Assembly (NCBI GenBank): GCA_028820935.1
Contig: JAPPHZ010000045.1
Span: forward strand, 124,001 to 188,000
Reading direction: 5' to 3'
Length of the DNA stretch: 64,000 nucleotides
DNA from: a bacterium
GTDB taxonomy: Bacteria > Actinomycetota > Acidimicrobiia > Spongiisociales > Spongiisociaceae
The notes under the pieces are model-generated. The model was not told the origin of the DNA, did not search any database, and worked only from the letters and a program-made list of their open reading frames with translations. The stretch's first letter is position 1, and every line of letters starts with the position of its first letter. A program made the translations under genes and the position numbers. Positions 1-9,500 of this stretch are shown in pieces.

Positions 1-1
1 G

Positions 2-964
2 GAGATGCGGAGCCGCAACGTCGTGGAACCCGGCGCGCTCTGGGGTCCCGGCCAGATCATGGACGACGGCTGCCGGGGCGCTCGCCAGTCACTGGACGCG
101 GTCAAGCCCCATTACGACGCCGCTCGCGCCGCGGGTAAGGCCGTGGGAGTGGGCCTCGGGCTCAAGAACAGCGGCCTGGGCAACGGCTTCAAGGAGATCG
201 CCGGAGCGGTGGTGCGGTTCACCAGGAACGGCGCCGTCGAGGTTCGCCACTGCTGGACCGAGATGGGCCAGGGGATCCATACGGTGGCCCAGCAGGTTGC
301 GGCGGAGGAACTGGGGATCGATCCGAAGCGGATCCGGGTGATAGTGGACACCAGCCGGGAACTCGGCGCCGGCCAGACCACCGGATCCCGTGGCACCCTC
401 ATGGGCGCCGGAGCGGTCAGGTCCGCCTGCCGGGCCGCGGACGCCGGCGGACGGCTCCCGGATGTCGACTACCACGGGGAGTACCGGGTGGACTGGACCA
501 ACTCCCTCAAGGAGAAGGTGGAGAACCCGATCATCCACTCCGCATTCGGTTATGCGGCTCAGCTGGTGATCGCCGACCGCCGCACCGGCAAGATCGAGCG
601 GGTGGTGGCGGCCCACGACGTCGGTCGGGCCATCAACCCGATCCTGTGCGAGGGCCAGATAGAAGGCTCGGTCCACATGGGCCTCGGCTACGCGCTCAGC
701 GAGGATTTCCCCGCCGACGAGGAGGCCCGCCCCACCAACATGACGCTGCGGAGCCTGGGCATCATCAGGCCCAAGGACATGCCGGATGTAGACGTGATCC
801 TGGTAGAGGTCCCGCAGCCGAGGGCGCCGTACGGGATCAAGGGTGTCGGCGAGATCGGCCTGGTGCCGACCGCCGGGGCGGTGGCCGCCGCCTTCCACGA
901 CATCGACGGGGAGTGGCGGAACCACCTGCCCATGAACATCCACCACCGGGCCGCGAAGACGTGA
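2..964 (+). CDS. xdhD: XdhD-like molybdenum hydroxylase, C-terminal part
   Basis: The reading frame is open through the left edge, so the start lies outside the window. The roughly 320 visible residues match the C-terminal molybdopterin-binding half of xanthine dehydrogenase-family proteins. Visible signatures are EMGQGIHTVAQQVAAEELG, GSRGTLMGAGAV, AAHDVGRAINP, the EGS-HMGLGYALSED segment and the active-site region PYGIKGVGEIGLVP, whose Glu is the family base. The linker between the GSRGT block and YHGEYRVDW looks short compared with E. coli XdhD. The stop overlaps the GTG of the SsnA-like gene by 4 nt. SsnA and YgfK neighbours point to the selenium-dependent purine hydroxylase group rather than to aerobic CoxL-type enzymes. 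The XdhD assignment rests partly on this context. Confidence 0.85.
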   Translation, partial: EMRSRNVVEPGALWGPGQIMDDGCRGARQSLDAVKPHYDAARAAGKAVGVGLGLKNSGLGNGFKEIAGAVVRFTRNGAVEVRHCWTEMGQGIHTVAQQVAAEELGIDPKRIRVIVDTSRELGAGQTTGSRGTLMGAGAVRSACRAADAGGRLPDVDYHGEYRVDWTNSLKEKVENPIIHSAFGYAAQLVIADRRTGKIERVVAAHDVGRAINPILCEGQIEGSVHMGLGYALSEDFPADEEARPTNMTLRSLGIIRPKDMPDVDVILVEVPQPRAPYGIKGVGEIGLVPTAGAVAAAFHDIDGEWRNHLPMNIHHRAAKT

Positions 965-1980
965 CCACCACGCCCGGGATGGTGTGCGCCCATCACCATC
1001 TGTACTCCACCCTGGCGAGGGGAATGCCTGCCCCCCCGGAGACGCCCACGAGCTTCCTGGGGATCCTCGAACAGATCTGGTGGAGGCTCGACACGGCTCT
1101 GGATCTGGAGATGATCCGGTGGTCGGCCATGCTGGGGGCTCTCGAGGCGCTCGAGTCGGGCACCACCGGGATCGTGGACCATCACGAGTCTCCCAACGCC
1201 ATCGAGGGGAGCCTCTCCGTGATCGAGGAGGCCTGCCGGGAGGTGGGGGTCCGGGTGCGGCCCTGCTACGGAGTGACCGACCGGCACGGCCCGGATGGCG
1301 CCCGGCGCGGCCTCGAGGAGAACCGCCGCTACCTGAACGAGGGCGGTAGCGGGATGGTGGGTATCCACGCCGCGTTCACCTGCGAGCCGGAGACGCTGGA
1401 GGCGGCGGCGGCGCTGGCTCGGGAGTTAGGCGTGGGCGTTCACGTCCATGTTGCGGAGGGTCCGGAGGACGAGGATTGCGTGCGGCACCTGTCGGGGCTG
1501 GCCGAAGACAGCTGGTTGCTGGCCCATTGCGTCTACCTGCCGGACGACCACGGGCTGCGGGGCACGATCCTCCATCAGCCGCGCTCCAACCTGAACAACT
1601 CGGTGGGCTACGCCAACCCGGCCCGGTTCGACAACCCGGTGGCGCTGGGCACTGACGGGATCGGCGCCAACATGATCGACACCTTCCGCCTGGCCTACGT
1701 GATGCACCGCTCGGTGGATGTGACCGCCACCCCGGACACGGCGTGGGGCTGGCTGGAGAACGGATGGGACCTGATCCCCGAGGCCAGGAACGACCGGGTC
1801 ACCTGGAGCTACGACCCTATGGACCCGTGGCACATCGCCTTCACCCCGAGTATCCGACCAATTGAAGTTGAAGTAGAAGGTGAAATCATCTTCAAGGACG
1901 GCACTCCTACCCGAGTGGACGCCGCCGAGATCCGCGCCAAGGCGCGGGAGCAGGCAGCCCGATTGCACGCCCGCCTATGA
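961..1980 (+). CDS. ssnA: SsnA-like amidohydrolase, N-terminally short
   Basis: This is an amidohydrolase-superfamily protein of the SsnA type, a putative zinc aminohydrolase of purine/selenium gene clusters. The GTG start overlaps the upstream TGA (GTGA) and gives 339 residues. E. coli SsnA has about 442. The metal site is present: HxH at residues 11-13, HVHVAE around 161-166, His189 and Asp232 in LGTDG. The motif PRSNLNNSVG matches PRSNMNN of SsnA. The first 50-60 residues (beta-sandwich entry) are missing, so the protein begins almost at the HxH motif. The stretch before the C-terminal GEIIFKDG is also shortened. The frame runs open upstream but there it is the shadow of the hydroxylase gene. 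The protein is either a compact variant or a decaying gene kept in frame. Confidence 0.8.
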   Translation: MTTTPGMVCAHHHLYSTLARGMPAPPETPTSFLGILEQIWWRLDTALDLEMIRWSAMLGALEALESGTTGIVDHHESPNAIEGSLSVIEEACREVGVRVRPCYGVTDRHGPDGARRGLEENRRYLNEGGSGMVGIHAAFTCEPETLEAAAALARELGVGVHVHVAEGPEDEDCVRHLSGLAEDSWLLAHCVYLPDDHGLRGTILHQPRSNLNNSVGYANPARFDNPVALGTDGIGANMIDTFRLAYVMHRSVDVTATPDTAWGWLENGWDLIPEARNDRVTWSYDPMDPWHIAFTPSIRPIEVEVEGEIIFKDGTPTRVDAAEIRAKAREQAARLHARL

Positions 1981-2335
1981 CCAAGATGAGGCACGCCATG
2001 CGGTCGAGAACCGCCACGAGAGTCCTCATCGAGCCGGGATCTCCCTACAAGGCCGGCCGGCCCAACCCTCCCTACGGGGCCGGCCGGCCCACCCCACCGA
2101 GAACGCGAAAATCGCCCGAATCGGCGCTCCGCGCCGGGCCCTCCCCCACCACCACCTTTCCGAGTGACCGGACGCGGCCCGCTAATCCCCTGGCGGGGTG
2201 GCCTTCCGGTCTGATGAACCCGGTCCGGCCGGAGGGACGTCCTGATCCGACCGCCGGTGCCTTGGCCTCCGCCAACATAAACAACGGGTGTGACACGAAA
2301 CGACGGTTCGGTCGGGCAGGATCGGGAGGCGCCGG
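1981..2335. other. Intergenic region with tandem and dispersed repeats
   Basis: This 355-bp gap separates the SsnA-like and YgfK-like genes. It holds two copies of a 24-nt unit with a GGCCGGCCGGCC core (listed separately). It also holds CGAGAACGCGAAAATCGC at 2098-2115, which recurs with one mismatch on the other strand at 25628-25645. No convincing protein is visible. The last bases carry GGATCGGGAGGCGCC in front of the YgfK ATG, giving a plausible ribosome site (GGGAGG). Confidence 0.6.
2041..2094. repeat. Two-copy 27-bp tandem repeat with GGCCGGCC core
   Basis: The units starting at 2041 and 2068 are CTCCCTAC-NN-GGCCGGCCGGCCCA, identical except for the two N bases (AA versus GG). Each contains the self-complementary 12-mer GGCCGGCCGGCC, which could form a hairpin or a protein site. 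Confidence 0.8.
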
Positions 2336-4159
2336 ATGACCGAAGCACACGAGCCCCTCACGCCGTTCAGCATGGCCGACCTGCTGGCCCGGATAAGCCA
2401 CGAATGGGAGAGCCGGCACCGCATCTACGACCTGCCGACGGCGCGCTTCTTCAACGTGTCGAAAGGGCCCGACATCTCGATCGACTTCCTGGGACGGCCC
2501 GCAGCGACCCCGGTCGGCCCGGCCGCCGGGCCGCACAGCCAGATGGCCCAGAACATCGTGCTGTCCTGGCTGGGAGGCTCCCGGCTGATGGAACTCAAGA
2601 CCGTCCAGATCATGGACGAACTCGAGATCGGGCGGCCATGCATCGACATGGAGACCATCGGTTACAACATCGAATGGAGCCAGGAACTCAAGATCCCCCA
2701 GTCGCTCGAGGAGTACGTCAAGGCCTGGATGATCATCGAGATGCTGCGCCGCTGGGACGAGGTCACCCCCCTCCTCGGCACGGACACCGGACCGCTCATC
2801 TTCGACCTGTCGGTGGGTTACGACCTGGCCGGCATCTCCACCGACCGGGTGGCCTGGTTCATCGACTCGATGATGGACGCCCGCGAGGAGATCGAACGGC
2901 TCCGGCCCCAGATCGGAGGGGAGTTCGCCCGGTTCCGTGACATGGACTTCCCCGCCCGGATCGCCGACACCGTCACCCTCTCCACCTTCCACGGCTGCCC
3001 GCCCGACGAGATCGAGTCGATCACCAAGCACCTGATCACCCGCCACGGGCTGGACGTCATCGTCAAGCTCAACCCCACCCTCCTGGGCTTCGAACGGGTC
3101 AAGGAGATCGTCATCGGGACCCTCGGATACGACACGACCGTGCTCCGCAAGGAGGATTTCGACAACGATCTGCAATTCCCCAGGGCGTTGGAACTGATCG
3201 ACGAGCTCAACACCTTCGCCGCCGATCACGGGCGCCGCTTCGGGATCAAGCTCACCAACACGCTGGTGGTCGAGAACACCAAGGGTTTCATGCCGGACAA
3301 CACCATGTACCTGTCGGGACCGCCTCTCCACGTGGTATCCACCACCCTCCTGGGCGAGCTCCACAGGGCGTTGCCCGGGATGCTGCGTGTGGACGGGCAG
3401 GATGGCCCGGTGCAGGTGTCGTTCTCGGCCGGGATCACCAAGGACAATCTGCCCGCGGCGGCCGGACTCGGGCTGGCGCCCCTGACGGTCTGTTCGGATC
3501 TGCTCAAGCCGGGCGGGTACGGGCGCCTCGCCCCGATGCTGAAGGGCCTCTGGAAGGCCATGGACCGGGTCGGCGCAGGGTCGTTGCGGGAATGGCAGGC
3601 ACACCAGGCCGAACTCGCCGATGGTGCGGGCGCGGTCTTCACCTACATCTCCACCCTTCACAACCCCGCCACCAACCGTAAGTACACCCTGGCCGGCAAC
3701 TCCAAGCTGCCCCGCTCCGTGGACCACGAGCTCCAGATGTGGGGATGCGTGGCCTGCAACTTCTGCGTCACCGTGTGTCCCAACGACGCCTTCTTCCGGA
3801 TTCCCACCCCGGATGAGCTGGACGCCACCGGCCTCCAGCAGTACCTCGTGCTCACCGAGCTCTGCAACGAGTGCGGCAACTGCATGGTGTTCTGCCCCGA
3901 AATAGGCGACCCGGCGGTGATCAAGCCGCGGCTGTTCATCGATCCGGACCGCTTCGAGGCCGAGACGGACCAGGCGTTCCTCATCCACCAGGACCCGGAC
4001 GGGTACTGGGTTCAGCCCAACGCGGCGGCCGCCGACCACACCGGGGATCTGCTCCTCCTGCTCAACGGCGAGGAGGGGTTCGTGCTCCCACCCTCATCCA
4101 AGCCGTGGACGGAGGACCCGGATCGGACCGACCTCTACCAGACCGAGCAGCCGGCATGA
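2336..4159 (+). CDS. ygfK: YgfK-like iron-sulfur protein lacking the GltD-like domain
   Basis: Residues 1 to about 440 form the DHODH-like TIM-barrel part of YgfK (putative selenate reductase subunit of purine-catabolic clusters). Evidence is TPVGPAAGPHSQMAQNIV, ELKTVQIMDELEIGRPCID, VTLSTFHGCPPDEIE, VKLNPTLLGFERV and DLLKPGGYGRL. Two 4Fe-4S motifs follow, with Cys at 471/474/477/481 and 510/513/516/520. E. coli YgfK is about 1030 residues because a GltD-like FAD/NAD(P)H module sits between these parts. Here the product is 607 residues and that module is absent, with no Rossmann GxGxxG stretch in the frame. Electrons would therefore need another donor protein. The stop overlaps the next ATG (ATGA). 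GGGAGG lies just before the ATG. Confidence 0.85.
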   Translation: MTEAHEPLTPFSMADLLARISHEWESRHRIYDLPTARFFNVSKGPDISIDFLGRPAATPVGPAAGPHSQMAQNIVLSWLGGSRLMELKTVQIMDELEIGRPCIDMETIGYNIEWSQELKIPQSLEEYVKAWMIIEMLRRWDEVTPLLGTDTGPLIFDLSVGYDLAGISTDRVAWFIDSMMDAREEIERLRPQIGGEFARFRDMDFPARIADTVTLSTFHGCPPDEIESITKHLITRHGLDVIVKLNPTLLGFERVKEIVIGTLGYDTTVLRKEDFDNDLQFPRALELIDELNTFAADHGRRFGIKLTNTLVVENTKGFMPDNTMYLSGPPLHVVSTTLLGELHRALPGMLRVDGQDGPVQVSFSAGITKDNLPAAAGLGLAPLTVCSDLLKPGGYGRLAPMLKGLWKAMDRVGAGSLREWQAHQAELADGAGAVFTYISTLHNPATNRKYTLAGNSKLPRSVDHELQMWGCVACNFCVTVCPNDAFFRIPTPDELDATGLQQYLVLTELCNECGNCMVFCPEIGDPAVIKPRLFIDPDRFEAETDQAFLIHQDPDGYWVQPNAAAADHTGDLLLLLNGEEGFVLPPSSKPWTEDPDRTDLYQTEQPA

Positions 4160-4602
4160 CCCTCTCCATGGACGACGTCCGGCACTTCGTCAGGGCTGAC
4201 CAGGGCCTGGCCGTGGTCTCCTTCGCCCGACCGGACGGCTCGGTGCACTCGTCCCTGGTGAATGCAGGAGTGATGGATCATCCGGTCACCGGAGTGGAAT
4301 CGGTGGCCCTGGTGGTGCGGGGCAACACGGTCAAGCTCCGCCACTGGCGCCACACCCCGAGGGCCACGATCCTGTTCAAATCGGGTTGGTCATGGATCGG
4401 CGTGGAGGGCACCACCAGCATCATCGGCCCGGACGATGATCTCGGCGGCTTCGACCCGTCACGGGTTCCCCGGTTGCTGAGGGACGTGTTCACGGCTGCC
4501 GGCGGCACCCACGAGGACTGGGACGAGTACGACCGGGTGATGGCTGCCGAACGCCGGACCGCCGTCTTCATCGGACCCAAGCGGATCACCGGGTCCGGCT
4601 GA
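4156..4602 (+). CDS. F420/FMN-dependent PPOX-class oxidoreductase
   Basis: The product is a 148-residue split-barrel protein of the pyridoxamine-phosphate-oxidase fold. Evidence is the N-terminal QGLAVVSFARPDGSVHSSLV beta hairpin, KLRHWRHTPRATILF, and a C-terminal YDRVMAAERRTAVFIGPKRI. It resembles the TIGR03618-type F420-dependent PPOX enzymes common in actinobacteria. The ATG overlaps the YgfK-like stop by 4 nt, so the two are probably translated together. A redox-partner role for the flavin-less YgfK-like protein is possible but is inference. The substrate cannot be read from the sequence. Confidence 0.8.
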   Translation: MTLSMDDVRHFVRADQGLAVVSFARPDGSVHSSLVNAGVMDHPVTGVESVALVVRGNTVKLRHWRHTPRATILFKSGWSWIGVEGTTSIIGPDDDLGGFDPSRVPRLLRDVFTAAGGTHEDWDEYDRVMAAERRTAVFIGPKRITGSG

Positions 4603-4634
4603 GCACATCGAAGCCATACCAAGGAGCTCGAACG

Positions 4635-5684
4635 ATGAACCTGCTGCCAGGCGTGGAAGCACATTCGATCATCACCAGCCGGCTCCGGACGCACTACTAC
4701 CGATCCGGACCATCCGACGGCACCCCGGTGGTCATGATCCACGGGAACCTGTCGACCGGGCGCTTCTACGAGCACCTGTGGGGCGACGCACCCGACCGGT
4801 ATCTTTTCATCGCCCCCGACATGCGCTCCTTCGGACGGTCAGACCCGGCCCCCATCGACGCCACCCGCGGGCTTGCCGACTGGGCCGACGACACCCGGGC
4901 GCTGGTCGAGGCCCTGGGGATCGACACCCCTCCCCACCTGGTGGGATGGTCGACCGGCGGAGCTGCCATCGCCTCCTACGCGATGCGCTACCCGGCCGCT
5001 TCACTGACCTTCATCGACCCGGTGTCCCCCTTCGGGTTCGGAGGCACCCAGCGGGACGGCACGCCCTGCCAACCGGACTGGGCCGGCACGGGCGGCGGGA
5101 CCGCCAACCCCGACTATTCCCAGCGGCTGGCTTCCGGAGATCGTTCCTCCGAGGCGCCGGTCTCGCCCCGCAACGTCATGAACTCCGCCTACTGGTCACC
5201 AGAGTTCCGGCTTCCGGAGGAACGGGAGGAGATCCTGCTGGACGAGGTGCTCCTGACCGTCTCCGGAGACGACGGTTATCCCGGAGACCTGACGCCCTCC
5301 GACAACTGGCCGATGATCGCCCCCGGCACCCGGGGAATACTCAACGCGCTGTCCGGCAAATATTGCAACTGGGCGGACCTGCCCGACCTGGAGCCCAAGC
5401 CACCGGTGCTCTGGACCCACGGTTCCAACGACCTGGTGGTGGCGGACGGTTCCATGTGGGAGATGGGCACCCTCGGCCAGATGGAGTTCATCCCCGGTTG
5501 GCCCGGCCTAGACGTCTTCCCGCCCCAGCCCATGGTCTCCCAGATCAGGGACGTGCTGGAACGCTACGCCGCCAACGGAGGACGGGTCGACACGGAGATG
5601 CTGGAAGGCTCCGGCCACGGCCCCCACATCGACGCCGCCGACCGCTGGTCGCAGATCTTCTTCGGCTTCCTGGAGTCCGTCTAA
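4635..5684 (+). CDS. Alpha/beta hydrolase
   Basis: This is a 349-residue alpha/beta-fold hydrolase. The oxyanion motif VMIHGN lies near residue 35. The nucleophile elbow GWSTGG puts the Ser at 106. A late Asp sits in LWTHGSNDLVV and a His in EGSGHGPHID near the end, completing a plausible Ser-Asp-His triad. A long cap region (about 130-260) distinguishes it from small esterases. It lies 32 nt after the PPOX gene with AAGGAGC before the ATG, so it is probably the last gene of the XdhD-SsnA-YgfK run. No signal peptide is seen and the substrate is unknown. Confidence 0.85.
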   Translation: MNLLPGVEAHSIITSRLRTHYYRSGPSDGTPVVMIHGNLSTGRFYEHLWGDAPDRYLFIAPDMRSFGRSDPAPIDATRGLADWADDTRALVEALGIDTPPHLVGWSTGGAAIASYAMRYPAASLTFIDPVSPFGFGGTQRDGTPCQPDWAGTGGGTANPDYSQRLASGDRSSEAPVSPRNVMNSAYWSPEFRLPEEREEILLDEVLLTVSGDDGYPGDLTPSDNWPMIAPGTRGILNALSGKYCNWADLPDLEPKPPVLWTHGSNDLVVADGSMWEMGTLGQMEFIPGWPGLDVFPPQPMVSQIRDVLERYAANGGRVDTEMLEGSGHGPHIDAADRWSQIFFGFLESV

Positions 5685-5730
5685 CCACCCCCACGAGCGG
5701 GCATCGGCCTGAAGCCGGCCTGGTCATGGA

Positions 5731-5790
5731 TCGGCGTCGGAGAAGGCTATGTGGGTCCCGGACCCCTTGGTCCCTTCCCGCAGTCGAAGC
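5731..5790 (-). repeat. Stray fragment of the surface-protein pre-peptidase repeat
   Basis: About 60 bp here match 6721-6780 inside the large secreted-protein gene at roughly 80%, with 10/10 and 9/10 identical blocks. On the minus strand, in a frame other than that of the NYN remnant, it reads LREGTKGSGTHIAFSDAD. The intact gene has LREGTKGSGNHIAFSDDD. The protein-level match is stronger than the flanks, so this is a copied or recombined piece of the repeat region fused onto the end of a different gene. Confidence 0.75.
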
Positions 5791-6013
5791 CCGGCAGCGT
5801 CGCCAGGGCTCTCAGGTAGATGAGTTGGCGACGAGGCTGAATGGGATTGCCGGGGCGGACATCAAGACGGGCCGTGAAGTAGCAGACCCGGTTGATCGAG
5901 TCCCTGGGGAAGAGGGTCTCGGCCAGCTTTCGCAGGTCGAGCCAGCGGAAGGGCGTGTCCTTCAGGGCGCGGTTGTAGATATTGAAGCCGTCTATGTAAA
6001 CGTTGGTAATCAA
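5747..6013 (-). pseudogene. Truncated NYN-domain protein
   Basis: The first ~75 residues are a clear NYN (PIN-like RNase) N-terminus: TNVYIDGFNIYNRALKD with the first catalytic Asp, then WLDLRKLAETLFP, VCYFTARLD and RRQLIYLRALATLPG. The family continues for another 80-100 residues that carry the remaining acidic residues. Here the homology stops at LATLPGFD and is replaced by a short glycine/proline tail encoded by a fragment of the neighbouring surface-protein gene. The catalytic core is therefore incomplete and the gene is almost certainly inactive. It follows the surface-protein gene on the same strand. Confidence 0.8.
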
Positions 6014-6035
6014 TCTCTACTCCCATACAAAGACA

Positions 6036-6059
6036 GAGACCGCCCGGATGGACGGTCTC
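6036..6059 (-). terminator. Candidate terminator hairpin
   Basis: GAGACCG and CGGTCTC form a perfect 7-bp stem around a 10-nt centre. On the minus strand it is followed by TGTCTTTG, a weak T-rich stretch. It lies downstream of the surface-protein gene and its orphan repeat, so it could end that transcript. Confidence 0.4.
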
Positions 6060-6207
6060 GACCCTACCGGCGAAGCGATAGGGGTAGTGACAAAAACATA
6101 CCACCAGGGAAGGGGATACGGGCGGCGCGACCCCGGTGGGCGAATCGGAGCGGAGCCCCTGTGCTGTCCGTGTATGCGCCCCCTTTCGCGTTTCGGCCGT
6201 GGCGGGC

Positions 6208-6564
6208 TCAGTCGTGTATCCAGGAGGTGAACTCGTAGGCGCCCGTCTTCCGGTGGCTGTCGTGGTTGTTGGTGGTGGCCTCCACGGTGTAGGTCCCCGG
6301 ACCCAGCGTGGCGCTGAGCCCGGCGTCCTCGTTCCGGTAGTTGTCGTTCTGGCCGATGGGGGGACCGGAGATGCCCCGCCCCTCGTGCAGCAGCAGGAAG
6401 GAGTTGACCGCATTGGATTTCATGGTGAGGCCCACCAGCGCCTGCCGGTCCAGGGTGAAGACGTAGTAGTGGGCGTTCTTGCCCCCGTGCGAGTAGGACT
6501 GGCAGCCGTCGCCGGAGGTCAGCTCGCCGTCGATGCTGTTCCAGCCCCAGGCGACCTCGGTCAC
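6208..6564 (-). pseudogene. Orphan pre-peptidase-like repeat, out of frame with the surface protein
   Basis: The frame reads GDGCQSYSHGGKNAHYYVFTLD, then LLLHEGRGISG and LGPGTYTVEATTNNHD. This is the same module as the three C-terminal repeats of the adjacent giant protein (C...GG.ARYY.FTL...GTYTIEATT). It starts just 12 nt after that protein's stop, in another frame, and the frame extends upstream through LTRPCVTEV, matching the usual cysteine at the repeat start. It has a possible GTG at 6564 but no signal peptide. It is best read as a fourth repeat cut off by a frameshift or early stop, although a separate small product cannot be excluded. Confidence 0.65.
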
Positions 6565-6575
6565 GCAGGGACGGG

Positions 6576-9500
6576 TCAGTCGCGTATTGGGTAGGAGTGG
6601 ATGTTCATGCCGTACCGTCCCCCGTCGCCGTTGCCGGGCACTCTGATGGCCGCCTCGATGGTGTAGGTCCCCGGCTCCAGCTCCAGATCCAGCACGGCGT
6701 CCATCCCCCTCACGCCGCGATCATCGTCGGAGAAGGCTATGTGGTTCCCCGATCCCTTGGTGCCCTCGCGCAGGTACAGCACGGCGTCCCAGGTGTGGGG
6801 TGACCCCATCTCGATGACCACCCTCCTACTCCTGTCTCCGGTGATGGTGAAGGTGTGGTAGCGGGCGTAGCCCCCCGCCTCCTCCACCGAGTGGCAGGGC
6901 CACCCCCAGGTCCCGCCGACGTAGAGGCTTCGGATGCCCGGGGTGCCGTTGTACTCCCGGCAGTCGGCGGGCGTCACCTCGGCGCCCTCGGGCTTGAAGT
7001 CGCTGTCGTTCCACAGCCAGTAGTTCTTGCCCCGCAACGCCAGCAGGTAGTTGCCGGTCTCGCCGGGTGAGTTGGTGGTGACCTCGATGGTGTAGGTCAC
7101 CCCGGCTTTGGCCCCGCTGTAGTGGATCCAGGCGTAGACGCCGTTGCGTTTCCAGTTCAGCGAGGAGTTCTGCTTGATCAGGGTGTCGCCCTCGTAGAGG
7201 TACAGCTCCTCGGCGGCCCCCCTGGAGGTCAGGAACAGCTCGATGAGACCGGGCGCGGAGGGGGTGTAGCGGTAGTAGCGGGCGTAGGCACCGAGGGTCT
7301 CGGTGGAGTGGCAGATGCCCTTCCACATGCCGGGCTCGGTGTCGCCCCGGTCGATCTCCATGACACAGGGGTCATCAGGGCCCGGCAGGTCCCGGGGGAT
7401 GCCGGCCCAGAGGTGGAAGTAGGACACCGACCGGCCCGAGGGGGTGGTGGCCTCCAGGGTGTAGGTGCCCGCCGGCAGCTTCTGGTCGATGCGGGCCCAG
7501 TGCAACGACCCGAAGCCCTCGTCGGTGACGATGGCTTCTCCGCCGTAGCTGCGGCCCACGCGCAGGATCAGCTTGGGGAAGGCCGTGCTGCTCTCGGCGT
7601 GGAGCCGCACCTGGGTCTCGGCGTCGATGGTGAAGGTGAAGTACTTGGAGTAGCGGCCGCCCTCGTAGCGGGCTTCGCAGCCCACGCCCCACTTGGTGCC
7701 CAAAGAGCCGTGGTAGTTGTACTGCCAGGGCCCAAGGGCGATGTCGCGGCGGCACGGTCCGTAGGACTCGTAGCCCTCGTAGGCGTCGCGGGGCGCCGGG
7801 CCGCCGTCGGCCTTGTAGTTGAACGACACCGGGTCCACCGACGGGCTGACGGCCAGGCCCGAGGAGGTGCTGGTGAGGGCGCCGCCGCCCACCATGCTGA
7901 TCCCGCCGCCGTGTTTGGCGTGGGTGCCGAAGACCAGCTTGTCGACGGCCTGGTCGCCGGCCTGCACGCCGCGCCGGAATTCCATCGCTGTGTAGGGGCC
8001 GGGGCCCCGCACCACGCCCCGCGCCTGCACGCGCATCCAGCCATCGTCGGAGAACAGCGTGAGCTGGGGCTGACCGGTGGCGGTCACCGGCTCGCTGAAG
8101 GTGACCCGCACCTTGATGACCTCGCCGAGGCGGAAGGTCTGGCCGTCGGCGGGGGTGTTGATCAGCTCGATGGCGGTGACCACGGGCTGGGCCTTGGCCA
8201 CCGGCTGGTTCCCGAAAGTCTCCACCGCATTCTTTCCGGTGACGGCACGGTCCTGCAGCTGGTTGGCTCCGGGCTTGGCGTAACGCACCTGCACGTCGTC
8301 GGTGGCCGCCAGCGCGGGGGTCAGGGTGAGGACCACCGTGGGGCCGTCGATCGCGACGCCGGAGACGGCGCCGGTGCGCACGACGCCGTTCACCGTGACC
8401 GTGAAGTCGCCGGGGGCCGGTGTCGAGGTGTCGTCGAGGGCCTCGTTGAAGGTGATGGTGATCTTGTCGCCCGCCTGGTTCAACGCCGCCCCCACGAAGG
8501 CGGGCGGGGTGGTGTAGGGCACCTTGTTCTCCACGGCCTGGAAGTCGAAGCTCTCGATGGCGTTGTCGCTGGTGTCGCGCAGCACGTTGGCGCCCGTCGG
8601 CCGGATGTATTTCACCTGGACCGTCTGGCCGTGCTCGATGGCCGGAATCACGCCCAGCAGGGTGACCGTGCCGGTGGCCAGGACCGTTGTCAGGCCGCCC
8701 GGCACCCGCTGCGCCCCCCCGTCGACGGAGTAGCGGAAGTCGAGGGTGTTGGCGTGCCCCTTCAGCGCCTCGTTGAAGGTGACGATGATCTCGGACCCGT
8801 CGGCTTTGGTCTCGGCTCTGGAGACGGTGGGCGGGGTGATGTCGCGGCTGCCGTCCACCTTGTGGCTGGTGTCGTGGGCCAGCCCCGGATGGGACAGGTC
8901 GAGGATGGGCGAGCCGCCGACCGCTTCGTCGATGCTGCTGCCGCCGTCGTTTTCCAGGGAGTCGGCGATCACGGCCACGCCCGAGTCGGCCCCGGAGCTG
9001 TCCGCGGCCAGCACGGTGTAGGCGAAGATCAGCGTCCTGGTGCCGCTGCCGCTCTCGTAGACGGCCCAGTGGTCGGTGGTGTCGGCGGGCTTGAACTTGA
9101 GCTTCAGCCTGGGCCGGCCGACCGTGGTGTCCACGTTCACCGCCTTGCGGAAGCTGACCCGGATGCGGATGACCTCGCCCTCGGTGTAGTAGTCGTGGCC
9201 GCCGACGGTGGAGGACACCGCCACAGCGATGACCCGCACCGGCGGCTGGGGCTGGTCGGCGGCGCTGAGGCCGCCATAATCGATGACCGGGTAGTCGTCG
9301 TCGGCGCCGAAGTCCCACGGGTCGTCGCCCACCGAGTCGCCGTTCAGGTCCGCGTTCCAGTTGGCGTAGATATCGGTATAGCCGGTGGGGGCGATCAGCT
9401 CGGCGGGTGTCTTGCCCGCGCCGGCGCCGCCGGTGGTCAGGCCGCTGGTGAGCGTGTCCCAGTAGCTGTCGGTGACGGTGCCGAAGTTGAACGCGACCAG

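Noticed and set aside
5747-5790. C-terminal tail GKGPRGPGPT as a genuine part of the NYN protein
   Set aside because: The DNA is a displaced copy of the surface-protein repeat read in another frame.
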